From an uncultured Flavobacteriaceae bacterium (lineage in GTDB: Bacteria > Bacteroidota > Bacteroidia > Flavobacteriales > Flavobacteriaceae), in assembly GCA_937944485.1 (NCBI GenBank), contig CALDYU010000005.1, positions 451,998 to 515,997 of the forward strand: a stretch of 64,000 bases of DNA, in the 5' to 3' direction. Below, in pieces: positions 50,359 to 60,240 of the stretch. A model generated the notes under the pieces. The model was not told where the DNA came from. It was given only the letters and a program-made list of their open reading frames with translations, and ran no database searches. The translations under genes and the position numbers were made by a program. Positions within the stretch are counted from its first letter, which is position 1. Every line of letters starts with the position of its first letter.

Positions 50359-51162
50359 TTGTTTTTTCCGATTATGACTAATTTAGCAACCAACAAAATC
50401 ATTAAAATGTATAAATTTTCTATTGTTAGTCTAGTATTCTTGATGAGTGTAATGGCTTTTGGTCAGAAAAAGAAAGATTTACTTAACGAAATTGCCCAAT
50501 TAAAAAGTCAAACTTCGGCAATGCAAGAGCAGTTGAATAATTTTAAAGAGGCGAAGAAACTGAATTTAAAAGATAGCCTACAAAATTTCAGCTATGCCTT
50601 CGGAGTCAGTATTGGTAATAATTTGAAGACAATTGGTTTCGATACCATTGCATATAACGCGTTTGTTTTAGCGTTGGAAGATGGCATTCACGGCAAGGAA
50701 AAAATTGCAGTAAGAGAGGCGCAGGGAATTGTACAAACCACAGTGCGAAAATTACAAGAGAAAGAGGCTAAAATTAAAAGTGAAAAGGGAATTCAATTTT
50801 TAACTAAAAATGGAAAAAGACCTGAAGTTGTAACCACTACCAGTGGACTACAGTATGAAATTGTAAAAAAAGGGACAGGCGCCATTCCAAAAATATCTGA
50901 TCGAATTAAGATTCACTATACAGGCATGTTAATAGATGGAAAAGTATTTGATAGTTCTGTTGAAAAAGGGGTGCCAGCAGTATTTAAGGTAAATGAAGTG
51001 GTTAAAGGATGGCAAGAAGCTTTGCAGTTGATGCCTGTTGGCTCAAAATGGATCGTTTATATTCCATATCAAATTGCATACGGCCCTAATGGGAGACCAC
51101 CCATTCCGCCATATGCTACTTTGATTTTTGAAATGGAATTGCTTGATATTGTAACAAACTAA
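50359..51162 (+). CDS. FKBP-type peptidyl-prolyl isomerase (Mip-like)
   Basis: SYAFGVSIGNNLK and C-terminal IKIHYTGMLIDGKVFDSSVEKG...AYGPNGRPPIPPYATLIFEMELLDI. Confidence 0.93.
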   Translation: MFFPIMTNLATNKIIKMYKFSIVSLVFLMSVMAFGQKKKDLLNEIAQLKSQTSAMQEQLNNFKEAKKLNLKDSLQNFSYAFGVSIGNNLKTIGFDTIAYNAFVLALEDGIHGKEKIAVREAQGIVQTTVRKLQEKEAKIKSEKGIQFLTKNGKRPEVVTTTSGLQYEIVKKGTGAIPKISDRIKIHYTGMLIDGKVFDSSVEKGVPAVFKVNEVVKGWQEALQLMPVGSKWIVYIPYQIAYGPNGRPPIPPYATLIFEMELLDIVTN

Positions 51163-51175
51163 AGAGTTTTAATTG

Positions 51176-52144
51176 TTAGTAGCCCACTTTAGAACGCACA
51201 CGTTGTAGTACAGCGTCAGCCGTTTTTTTAGCTTTTTCTGCTCCCAAAGCAAGCGCGTCATCAATCTCATTAAGATTGTTCATATAATAATCAAACTTGG
51301 TACGGGCTTCTTCAAAACGATCTTTAATAACTTCAAAGAGGACTTGTTTAGCATGTCCGTAACCATAGTTTCCATTGGCATAATTGGCTTCCATTTCCGA
51401 TACTTGTGCTTGTGTAGCAAGAATTTTGTACAGCGCAAAAGTGGTGTCGTTTTCTGTATTTTTTGGGTCTTCCATAGGGGTGCTATCAGATACAATCCCC
51501 ATAATTTGTTTCCGTAATTTTTTATCTGATTGAAAAAGGTTGATCAAATTACCTTTGCTCTTACTCATTTTTTGTCCGTCAGTACCCGGTATATACATGG
51601 TTTCTTCTTGTACTTTAGCTTCGGGTAAAACAAAAGTTTCTCCCAATTGTGCATGAAAACGAGAGGCAACATCACGAGTCATTTCTAGATGTTGTAATTG
51701 ATCTTTTCCCACAGGTACGATATTGGCGTCATATAAAAGAATATCCGCAGCCATAAGCATTGGGTAGGTGAAGAGGCCAGAATTCACATCTTCTAAACGA
51801 TCGGCTTTGTCTTTAAATGAATGCGCAAGTGTTAGCCGTTGATAAGGGAAAAAACAACTGAGATACCATGCCAATTCTGTTACTTGAGGCACATCGCTTT
51901 GTCGGTAAAAAACGGTTTTATTGATATCTAATCCAAAAGCAAGCCAAGTTGCGGCAGTGGCATAGGTGTTATTCCGAAGCTCTTCTCCGTTTTTGATTTG
52001 CGTCAAAGAATGCATATCGGCAATAAAAAGATAGGCATCATTCTTTTGATCTCGCGCCATCTGTATGGCCGGTATAATGGCTCCTAAAACATTGCCTAAA
52101 TGTGGTACCCCCGTACTTTGTATTCCTGTTAAAATTCTTGCCAT
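51176..52144 (-). CDS. trpS: Tryptophan--tRNA ligase
   Basis: MARILTGIQSTGVPHLGNVLGAI, PMLMAADILLYDANIVPVGKDQLQHLEM, KMSKSKGN. Confidence 0.97.
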   Translation of the reverse strand: MARILTGIQSTGVPHLGNVLGAIIPAIQMARDQKNDAYLFIADMHSLTQIKNGEELRNNTYATAATWLAFGLDINKTVFYRQSDVPQVTELAWYLSCFFPYQRLTLAHSFKDKADRLEDVNSGLFTYPMLMAADILLYDANIVPVGKDQLQHLEMTRDVASRFHAQLGETFVLPEAKVQEETMYIPGTDGQKMSKSKGNLINLFQSDKKLRKQIMGIVSDSTPMEDPKNTENDTTFALYKILATQAQVSEMEANYANGNYGYGHAKQVLFEVIKDRFEEARTKFDYYMNNLNEIDDALALGAEKAKKTADAVLQRVRSKVGY

Positions 52145-52218
52145 AGTTATTTTTCGGTATGCAGGCAAAGGTAAAAACAAATCAGAAAAAACGCTGTCGA
52201 ATATGTATTTTTGAATAC

Positions 52219-52983
52219 ATGCTTCGTTTTTTAAAAAATGTTGGCCACGTTTTATATCGCATCTGGTTTTATATACTGGTGGCGCTTCCTATTTTTTTGT
52301 TCTTTCCATTGCTATTGCTTTCTGTATTATCTGAAAAAACGTATCCACAATTTTTTTGGTTGGCGCGCAATTTATGGGCTGCTCCTATTTTATACACTAT
52401 GGGTTGTCCGCCAAAAATTCAAAGAGAACAACACTTACAAAAAGGGAAAAGTTATATGTTGGTTGCCAATCATACGAGTATGCTTGATATCATGCTTATG
52501 TTGAGGGTTAGTAAAAACCCCTTTGTATTTGTTGGAAAAAAAGAACTATCGAAAATACCTGTGTTTGGCTTTTTTTATAAAAGAGTCTGTATCATGGTAG
52601 ATAGAGAAAACTCTAAAAGTAGAACAACGGTTTATCGAAGAGCGCAACGTAGATTGCAGCAAGGTTTAAGTATTTGTATTTTTCCAGAGGGAGGCGTACC
52701 CGAAGAACATATTCTTTTAGATGCGTTCAAAGATGGTGCTTTTAAAATGGCAATAGCTCACAATATAGCAGTGGTTCCGATGACGTTTTATGACTGCAAA
52801 AAAAGATTTTCATTTACTTTTTTAAGTGGTAGTCCAGGGCGATTGCGAGCTAAAGTGCATTCTTTTTTTGAAACAGGACTTTTAGAAGAGGAAGACAAAG
52901 GCACATTGCGTGAAGAGGTGCGAGCAATAATCTTAAAGGAGCTTAGTCACCTACCTGAGGGCAAGATCAAGAAGCGTTTATAA
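52219..52983 (+). CDS. 1-acyl-sn-glycerol-3-phosphate acyltransferase (PlsC-like)
   Basis: VANHTSMLDIML (HX4D), FPEGGVPEE. Confidence 0.93.
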   Translation: MLRFLKNVGHVLYRIWFYILVALPIFLFFPLLLLSVLSEKTYPQFFWLARNLWAAPILYTMGCPPKIQREQHLQKGKSYMLVANHTSMLDIMLMLRVSKNPFVFVGKKELSKIPVFGFFYKRVCIMVDRENSKSRTTVYRRAQRRLQQGLSICIFPEGGVPEEHILLDAFKDGAFKMAIAHNIAVVPMTFYDCKKRFSFTFLSGSPGRLRAKVHSFFETGLLEEEDKGTLREEVRAIILKELSHLPEGKIKKRL

Positions 52984-52992
52984 TAAAAAAAT

Positions 52993-53021
52993 GAACGCTC
53001 CATACGAGATACAGAGCGTTC
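52993..53021. terminator. Hairpin GAACGCTC...GAGCGTTC after plsC
   Basis: 8-bp perfect stem between convergent genes; no strong T-tract. Confidence 0.5.
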
Positions 53022-53064
53022 AAAGCACCATTGCGCAATGCAATGGATAACCAACCAACTTCTT

Positions 53065-54537
53065 TTAGAACTTAAATGTTAACCCACTATATACACCTAC
53101 CGAAAAAGGTTGAAAAGTGCCTTCAGTCTCAGAAAAGGTATTAAGTTGGTATTTAAACATAGGTTCTACATTAAATTTTATTTTGGGCGAAAATTTATAA
53201 TTAATACCAAAACCAACGTTGGTACTGAAATTTACTGCGTTTACGTTATTAGCCTCGCCAACATTTGTAGTAAGATTGCCAGAAGAAAGGGAAATGGAGT
53301 TGTCTACTAAAAATAAAGAACTAACTCCGCCAATCACATTAAAGCCAATTCGTTTATCAATCAGAGCATACTTCAATTCTACAGGGACTTCGATATAGCC
53401 AAGCTGTTGTTGCATACTTCCATTTCTATTGGGAGTAGTTGCAGAAATTTCTGAAGTATTTAAAAAAGGATTTTGATTTAAGGCTTGAATCGCATTATTG
53501 GTAGTACTGCTAACTATAAGGTTGCTTGCGGTAAGCGCAAAATCAATGTTCGCTATACGTGTGTCTGCAGCAGGATTCAGTGAAGATGAAAACTCAATAT
53601 CGTCGGTATTGTAGCCGTAGTCTACTTTGTGGATTCCTGAACGAATACTTAGTTTTTTATTTACTTCATATGCTACTGATAAGCCATAACTTAAATTTAT
53701 ATCACCCGACTTTGCATTCGGTACAAATATGGAATGTACAGGAGAACCTTGTCCCATAGCATCATAATAAACGGGTGCAATACTGGGGCCGGCTGACCAT
53801 CTACCACTTTGGTTTTCCGCTAATGTTTCTTTTGATTCTTTTTCAGCAATGACATCATAGATAGATTTCTTAGTTGTATCTGTGCTACTGTTAGTGTTTT
53901 TTTCTTCATTTTGCACCAGAACGCTTTCTTCTTCTAAGGTATTTATTTCGGAACTTAAAGAGGTTTTATTTTTTTCTTTCTCAGCAGCAACTACCACATT
54001 GTTACCGTTATGAGGTATGGAGGAAGGAGTCAATTTTGTGGTGACATTATTTTCCTGATCAATAGTATTTTTTGGTGCTGCTTTGCTTTGGGCTAATGAT
54101 ACGGCGCTGTTCAAAGAGTTATTAGCATTATTAGAAGGCGAAGTATTTTGTGCTTTAGAACTTGATTCCGCTCCCTTGATAATTTGATGCTCCTCGATTA
54201 CAACTTCATTTTTGTTCGGTGCTACAGCCTTTTCAAATGTATTTTTTGAGGGTACAATTTCTTGATTTTTTTCTGAATTCTTGATATTAGAATCACCCTT
54301 AGTTGAGACAGATGTGTTGATACTTGTTTGTTCATTTTGAAACGAATTATAGATAAAAAATCCAAGTAGTAATACTGCAGCGACACCGCCCAACTTCCAC
54401 CAAATAGGAACTATAAGACGTCTCTTTTTCTTTTTGTCTAGCGATGTTTCTATGGCTTGCCACACTTTATCGTCTGGCAGCTCTGAGAAATTATTCAATT
54501 TCTCTTGAAACAATTTGTCAAGGTTTTTTTTGCTCAT
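53065..54537 (-). CDS. Anti-sigma-like N-terminus plus single TM fused to outer-membrane beta-barrel-like C-terminal domain
   Basis: LDKLFQEKLNNFSELPDDKVWQAIETSLDKKKKRR, TM GGVAAVLLLGFFIYN, C-terminal barrel-like strands ending YSGLTFKF; downstream of ECF sigma gene. Confidence 0.75.
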   Translation of the reverse strand: MSKKNLDKLFQEKLNNFSELPDDKVWQAIETSLDKKKKRRLIVPIWWKLGGVAAVLLLGFFIYNSFQNEQTSINTSVSTKGDSNIKNSEKNQEIVPSKNTFEKAVAPNKNEVVIEEHQIIKGAESSSKAQNTSPSNNANNSLNSAVSLAQSKAAPKNTIDQENNVTTKLTPSSIPHNGNNVVVAAEKEKNKTSLSSEINTLEEESVLVQNEEKNTNSSTDTTKKSIYDVIAEKESKETLAENQSGRWSAGPSIAPVYYDAMGQGSPVHSIFVPNAKSGDINLSYGLSVAYEVNKKLSIRSGIHKVDYGYNTDDIEFSSSLNPAADTRIANIDFALTASNLIVSSTTNNAIQALNQNPFLNTSEISATTPNRNGSMQQQLGYIEVPVELKYALIDKRIGFNVIGGVSSLFLVDNSISLSSGNLTTNVGEANNVNAVNFSTNVGFGINYKFSPKIKFNVEPMFKYQLNTFSETEGTFQPFSVGVYSGLTFKF

Positions 54538-54562
54538 TTTGAGATATTATTTTTTTCATCGG

Positions 54563-55129
54563 TCATATCATTCCTTCAATAAAAAATAAAATAAATCCGA
54601 TGATGGCTTTGTTTTGTTCAGTTTCAATTTTTTCTTTTAAAATCATTCTAGCTCGTGCTAGATTTGATTTTGAAGTTCCGGTAGAGGTTCCTAATTGCTC
54701 ACTTATTTCTTTATGAGAATATCCATCTAAAACATACATATTAAATGTCAATCGATATTTATTAGGCAACTCTTGAACATATTGTAATAAGGTTTGAAGA
54801 TTAAGAGCTGTATATGCTGAATCAATCTCTATTTCTTCAGTAACATTTTCATTAACCACGTTTAAGTGTTCTTCTTTTCTATATTTTTGCAAGGCCGTAT
54901 TCACAGTGATTCGTTTCATCCACCCTTCGAAAGAACCTTTGCCTTTAAACTGACCAATTTTATCATAAATAGTTATAAAACTATCATGAAGGTTATCCTC
55001 TGCCTGCGTTTTGTTGCGCGAATACTTGAGGCAAATGCCAAACAAAATAGAAGCATATTTTCTATAAAGTTGGGCCTGCGCCTTGCGATCTCCTTTTTTG
55101 CAATAGTCTATAAGCTCTTCTAGACTCAA
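54563..55129 (-). CDS. ECF-type sigma-70 factor
   Basis: AEDNLHDSFITIYDKIGQFKGKGSFEGWMKRITVNTAL; SHKEISEQLGTSTGTSKSNLARARMIL. Confidence 0.93.
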   Translation of the reverse strand: MSLEELIDYCKKGDRKAQAQLYRKYASILFGICLKYSRNKTQAEDNLHDSFITIYDKIGQFKGKGSFEGWMKRITVNTALQKYRKEEHLNVVNENVTEEIEIDSAYTALNLQTLLQYVQELPNKYRLTFNMYVLDGYSHKEISEQLGTSTGTSKSNLARARMILKEKIETEQNKAIIGFILFFIEGMI

Positions 55130-55164
55130 AAAATTGTTGGTTAGATTAATAGAATAACTGGCGG

Positions 55165-55578
55165 CTAATTAACAGGTACTTCTACTTCAAAATATTCTTG
55201 GTTTCCGTCTTCATCTTGTCCATGCCAAAATCGAAAAACGTAGGTTTGAGCGTGAATGACTCTAAAATTAAAAGTCCTCGACTCTTGTTCAATAGCTTCT
55301 GTACATGCTTCGGCATCTGTTCGTTTTGTGCCTATTACCACAACATTACGAGTAGTCAGATCATGAGGAGTGACATCAAATCCTCCAAAACTAGTACATC
55401 CATCGGGTCTGTTGAAGGTAACACGAATTTCGTAGGTTTCATTTAACTCAAATGAATCTGGCAGTTCTGCACTTTCTATTTGAAGCGGCACATAATAAAA
55501 ATTAGGACCATCATCTTTAATGCACGAACTTAAGGTCAGCATTAGCGCAAATACAATGAAAAATAATTTCTTCATCAA
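55165..55578 (-). CDS. Lipoprotein of unknown function
   Basis: MMKKLFFIVFALMLTLSSCIKDDGP lipobox. Confidence 0.8.
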   Translation of the reverse strand: MMKKLFFIVFALMLTLSSCIKDDGPNFYYVPLQIESAELPDSFELNETYEIRVTFNRPDGCTSFGGFDVTPHDLTTRNVVVIGTKRTDAEACTEAIEQESRTFNFRVIHAQTYVFRFWHGQDEDGNQEYFEVEVPVN

Positions 55579-55648
55579 CTAACAATTTTGCTAATTAGAT
55601 GTAAATTAAACGCAAAGGTTGCGTTTATCAAAGAAAATATGAGCGGTT

Positions 55649-56653
55649 TTAGGCTACAGTTTGTATAGCTTCACGAATTTTAGTGTCTAGTTCTTCAAAA
55701 AGTTCAGGGTTGTCAAGCAATAAATTTTTAACACCGTCTCTACCTTGGCCTAATTTAGTATCACCATAACTAAACCATGAACCGCTTTTCTTTATGATTT
55801 CATACTCAACACCAAGATCAATAATTTCACCAACTTTAGAAATGCCTTCGCCGTACATAATGTCAAACTCCGTAGTTCTAAATGGAGGAGCAACCTTATT
55901 CTTAACAACTTTAACTCGAGTTTTATTACCCATTACAGCACCGTCTGTATTTTTAATTTGCGTTGATCTTCGAATATCTAATCGAACAGAAGCGTAGAAC
56001 TTAAGCGCATTACCCCCAGTTGTAGTTTCTGGGTTTCCAAACATTACTCCAATTTTTTCACGCAATTGATTAATAAAGACCACGGTGCAATTAGTCTTAC
56101 TTATAGAACCTGTTAATTTTCGTAAGGCTTGTGACATAAGTCGCGCATGGAGCCCCATCTTTGAGTCTCCCATTTCACCTTCAATTTCGCTTTTAGGTGT
56201 TAATGCAGCAACAGAATCAATAATTACAATATCAATCGCACCAGAACGAATAAGATTATCAGCAATCTCTAAAGCTTGCTCTCCATTATCAGGTTGTGAA
56301 ATGATAAGATTGTCAATATCAACCCCTAAATTTTCAGCATAAAAACGATCAAATGCATGTTCTGCGTCTATGAAAGCGGCAATACCTCCCTGTTTTTGAG
56401 TTTCCGCGATAGCATGTAGCGTAAGCGTTGTTTTACCTGATGATTCAGGGCCGTAAATTTCTACCACTCTACCTCTAGGATAGCCGCCTACACCTAGTGC
56501 GATATCTAGTCCCAATGAGCCTGAAGGAATTACTTCAACATCTTCGATAACGCGGTCTCCCATTTTCATGACAGCACCTTTACCATAGGTTTTATCTAAT
56601 TTGTCAAGGGTTAATTTGAGAGCTTTTAACTTTGCATCTTTTTCAGAACTCAT
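55649..56653 (-). CDS. recA: Recombinase RecA
   Basis: [66 protein letters not shown]. Confidence 0.98.
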   Translation of the reverse strand: MSSEKDAKLKALKLTLDKLDKTYGKGAVMKMGDRVIEDVEVIPSGSLGLDIALGVGGYPRGRVVEIYGPESSGKTTLTLHAIAETQKQGGIAAFIDAEHAFDRFYAENLGVDIDNLIISQPDNGEQALEIADNLIRSGAIDIVIIDSVAALTPKSEIEGEMGDSKMGLHARLMSQALRKLTGSISKTNCTVVFINQLREKIGVMFGNPETTTGGNALKFYASVRLDIRRSTQIKNTDGAVMGNKTRVKVVKNKVAPPFRTTEFDIMYGEGISKVGEIIDLGVEYEIIKKSGSWFSYGDTKLGQGRDGVKNLLLDNPELFEELDTKIREAIQTVA

Positions 56654-57035
56654 ACTTTTCTTATTTAAGGGAAGGCTAAATTACTATTTCTTTTTGCATA
56701 TAGCAATCTGCCACGCAACCTTTTTAAGAAAGTCGCATCTAGTTTAAAAAGTATTAAAACTAACTCAAAAAATTACTATTGTTTTGAACGGCAATAGGCA
56801 ACGATGGCCACTTTCTTTTAGGTATTTCTGAAACTGCTATGAAGAAGAGAAAAATGGAATGGCCGATGAAGAGTCTCGATTTTCGAGGCTCTTTTTTTAT
56901 TTATACCGCACTTGTTTCAGCAGGGCTCCTCCTAAAATCTTCATTTTAGTTTTAGAAGTGAATCCTTGACCTAGCAAACTCCTATTAAATTATTATTATT
57001 TTTGCCGTTCTATTAACTTAAACTATTGGTATAGC

Positions 57036-58067
57036 ATGCAACTGTACAATACACTAAGTGCCAAAGAAAGAGCCTCGCTCATAAAAGAAGCGGGAAAAGA
57101 GCGCCTTACGATTTCTTTCTACAAATATGCACGAATCGGCAACATCTCCATTTTCAGAAATCATTTATTTATTCATTGGAACGAACTCGATGTGCTAGGG
57201 CGCATCTATGTAGCTCATGAGGGTATTAATGCGCAACTATCCGTTCCTGCTGAAAATTTTGAAGAGTTTAAAAAACATTTAGATGGCATCTCTTTTTTAA
57301 AAAATGTTCGACTGAATATAGCCATTGAACAAGATAATTTGTCTTTTTTAAAGCTTAAAGTGAAAGTTCGGAATAAAATTGTGGCTGATGGTTTGAATGA
57401 TAATACTTTTGATGTTACCAATAAAGGAATACACGTAGATGCCGAGCAATTCAACAAATTAATTGAAGATCCGGATACCGTTTTGGTTGATATGAGAAAT
57501 CACTATGAGAGTGAAATAGGTCATTTTAAAAATGCCGTAACTCCAGATGTTGATACATTTCGTGATTCGCTAGATATCATAGAAAAAGATTTGCAGAATC
57601 ATAAAGAAGATAAAAAACTGGTGATGTATTGTACGGGGGGCATACGCTGTGAGAAAGCAAGTGCTTATTATAAACACAAAGGATTTAAGCAAGTATATCA
57701 GTTAGAAGGAGGAATAATAGAATACGCCAGACAAGTTAAAAAACAAAACCTTGAGAATAAGTTTAAAGGGAAGAATTTCGTTTTTGATCATCGTCGTAGC
57801 GAGCGCATTTCGAATGATGTTATTGCAAATTGTCATCAATGTGGCCAAGCTTGTGACACCCATGAAAATTGTGCTAATGAAGCCTGCCATCTTTTATTTA
57901 TTCAATGTGAAGAATGTGCTATGAAAATGGACAACTGTTGCTCTGTAGCATGTCAAGAGGTGTATAACCTTCCGTATGAAGAACAAAAATTACTTCGAAG
58001 AGGAAAAGAGGTAAGTAATAAAATTTTCAAAAAGGGTCGTTCAGAAGTTTTAAAGTACAAACGATAA
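57036..58067 (+). CDS. trhO: Oxygen-dependent tRNA uridine(34) hydroxylase, rhodanese domain (YceA/TrhO)
   Basis: VDMRNHYESEIGHFKNAV, MYCTGGIRCEKASAYYKHKGFKQVYQLEGGI, C-terminal Cys-rich region. Confidence 0.95.
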   Translation: MQLYNTLSAKERASLIKEAGKERLTISFYKYARIGNISIFRNHLFIHWNELDVLGRIYVAHEGINAQLSVPAENFEEFKKHLDGISFLKNVRLNIAIEQDNLSFLKLKVKVRNKIVADGLNDNTFDVTNKGIHVDAEQFNKLIEDPDTVLVDMRNHYESEIGHFKNAVTPDVDTFRDSLDIIEKDLQNHKEDKKLVMYCTGGIRCEKASAYYKHKGFKQVYQLEGGIIEYARQVKKQNLENKFKGKNFVFDHRRSERISNDVIANCHQCGQACDTHENCANEACHLLFIQCEECAMKMDNCCSVACQEVYNLPYEEQKLLRRGKEVSNKIFKKGRSEVLKYKR

Positions 58068-58090
58068 TTTTTATGGAGGCGCAACAGAAA

Positions 58091-58315
58091 ATGAAATTGC
58101 AAAAATTCGGAGGTTTCTCAGCGCTGATAGGATTGGGCTCCATACTATGAGCACTTTTTGATTATAATTTTATCATACTTTCTTGGATAGATTATTTTGG
58201 AAATTTTATCGCCTGGATTTTTAGAATAGGATTAATTATTCTTGGACTAATTCTTTATTTCAAGTATGACCTTGATGACGTGGAAATAAATTTTCATGAC
58301 GATGACGATGATTAA
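58091..58315 (+). pseudogene. Small two-TM protein ORF interrupted by in-frame TGA at 58148-58150
   Basis: MKLQKFGGFSALIGLGSIL*ALFDYNFIILSWIDYFGNFIAWIFRIGLIILGLILYFKYDLDDVEINFHDDDDD. Confidence 0.5.
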
Positions 58316-58510
58316 CGAATTAAAGCCGTACTGAAGATCAAAATTGAAATTTAATGACAAGCTGACAAGCTTTACGGCATATCTCACACTTTCTTGCCAC
58401 CACAAATTGTACTATCTTTACTTTCAAGTTTAGTATGAACCTTTTTTGGAATAATTTCATCGATTCCGCTTACTTTAATGATGTTTTTATACCAAATCAA
58501 TATATAAAAT

Positions 58511-59761
58511 ATGGGTTGTAGCAGTTGTTCGACTGGTAAAGACGGACAACCACGTGGATGCAAAAATAACGGCACCTGTGGTACCGATGGTTGTAATAAA
58601 TTAACAGTTTTTGATTGGCTTTCTAACATGTCACTTCCGAATGGTGAGAAACCTTTCGATTGTGTTGAGGTTCGCTTTAAAAATAGTAGAAAAGAGTTTT
58701 TTAGAAACTCTGAAAACCTTTCCTTGTCAATTGGCGATGTCGTAGCCACCCAAACAACATCTGGCCATGATGTTGGTATGGTAACACTTACAGGAGAATT
58801 GGTAAAGGTGCAAATGAAGCGAAAAAAAGTAGACTTCAAAGATCCTGAACTTCCGAAACTATATCGAAAAGCATCGCAAAAAGACATTGACATTTGGCAA
58901 AAAAGTCGTGATCGTGAAGAAGAAATTAAAAAACGAGCAAGAGAGATTGCAATTATTTTAAAATTGCAAATGAAAATCTCTGATGTAGAATTTCAAGGAG
59001 ATGGCTCGAAAGCAACTTTTTACTACACGGCTGATGAACGCGTAGATTTTCGCCAGCTAATTAAAGATATGGCGAAAGCCTTTGGCATTCGTATTGAAAT
59101 GCGGCAAATTGGTTATCGCCAAGAAGCGCAACGTTTGGGTGGAATTGGATCTTGTGGGAGAGAGCTTTGCTGTTCTACTTGGCTAACTGATTTTAGATCA
59201 GTAAGTACTTCTGCCGCTCGTTATCAGCAATTGTCTTTGAATCCTCAGAAATTGGCAGGGCAATGTGGAAAACTTAAATGTTGTTTGAATTATGAGTTAG
59301 ATGTTTATCTAGATGCACTTAAAGATTTTCCATCTCAAGATACCAAGCTTCAAACGGAAAAAGGATTGGCATTTTGCCAGAAAACAGATATTTTTAAAGC
59401 AACACTTTGGTTTTCGTATAAAGATGATCCATCTAATTGGCATGTATTATCTTCAGAACAGGTCAAAGAAATAATTGCAAAAAACAAAAAGAAAGAAAAA
59501 GTAGCGAGCTTAGAAGAGTATGCTGTTGAGAATCTAGTAGAAATTGAAGAGCGTGTAGTTTTTGAAAACGTGGTTGGGCAAGATAGTCTTACACGCTTTG
59601 ATAAACCAAAACGGAATAAAAATAACCGTAATAGAAATCGTAATAAAAAGCGAAAGAATACAAGTGAAAACGGTCAAAAACGGAATCGAAACAAACAAAA
59701 CAACCAACAAGGTGGTAACAAAAATAGGAATAGGTCAAAAAAGCGTCCGAAAAATGCTTAA
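58511..59761 (+). CDS. PSP1 domain protein, RicT/YaaT-like
   Basis: N-terminal MGCSSCSTGKDGQPRGCKNNGTCG; RLGGIGSCGRELCCSTWL, AGQCGKLKCCLNYELD. Confidence 0.93.
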   Translation: MGCSSCSTGKDGQPRGCKNNGTCGTDGCNKLTVFDWLSNMSLPNGEKPFDCVEVRFKNSRKEFFRNSENLSLSIGDVVATQTTSGHDVGMVTLTGELVKVQMKRKKVDFKDPELPKLYRKASQKDIDIWQKSRDREEEIKKRAREIAIILKLQMKISDVEFQGDGSKATFYYTADERVDFRQLIKDMAKAFGIRIEMRQIGYRQEAQRLGGIGSCGRELCCSTWLTDFRSVSTSAARYQQLSLNPQKLAGQCGKLKCCLNYELDVYLDALKDFPSQDTKLQTEKGLAFCQKTDIFKATLWFSYKDDPSNWHVLSSEQVKEIIAKNKKKEKVASLEEYAVENLVEIEERVVFENVVGQDSLTRFDKPKRNKNNRNRNRNKKRKNTSENGQKRNRNKQNNQQGGNKNRNRSKKRPKNA

Positions 59762-60236
59762 GCACTTATTTTTTTCAGGGATTATTATTCTTGCAATTTC
59801 TTGTTCTAATGCTATTGTTAAGTCAGAATTCAAGTCAACTGATGGTGGGGTTTGGGCTAAGAATGAAGCAATTGATTTTAGTTTTTCTGAAATAGATACC
59901 CTTCAAAAACATGATATGTTCCTTCACATTAGAAATGACAATTCATTTCCTTACAGCAACTTATTTTTGATAGCAGATTTGAAGTATCCGAATGGAGCAT
60001 CAGTAACCGATACCTTAGAATATGAAATGGCGCTACCTGATGGCACTTGGTTAGGTACAGGTTATGGAGGAGTAAAAGAGAATAAATTGTGGTATAAACA
60101 GAACATCGTTTTTCCTACTTCTGGCGTATATACTTTGAATGTTTCTCATGCCATGCGAAAAAATGGCAATGTCAATGGCGTTCAAAATTTAGAAGGAATT
60201 CTTGATGTAGGATTCGAAATTGTAAAAAGTAAATAG
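59754..60236 (+). CDS. gldH: Gliding motility lipoprotein GldH
   Basis: Starts MLKHLFFSGIIILAISCSNAIVKSEF; overlaps PSP1 stop; ALPDGTWLGTGYGGVKENKLWYK. Confidence 0.9.
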   Translation: MLKHLFFSGIIILAISCSNAIVKSEFKSTDGGVWAKNEAIDFSFSEIDTLQKHDMFLHIRNDNSFPYSNLFLIADLKYPNGASVTDTLEYEMALPDGTWLGTGYGGVKENKLWYKQNIVFPTSGVYTLNVSHAMRKNGNVNGVQNLEGILDVGFEIVKSK

Positions 60237-60240
60237 CAAT

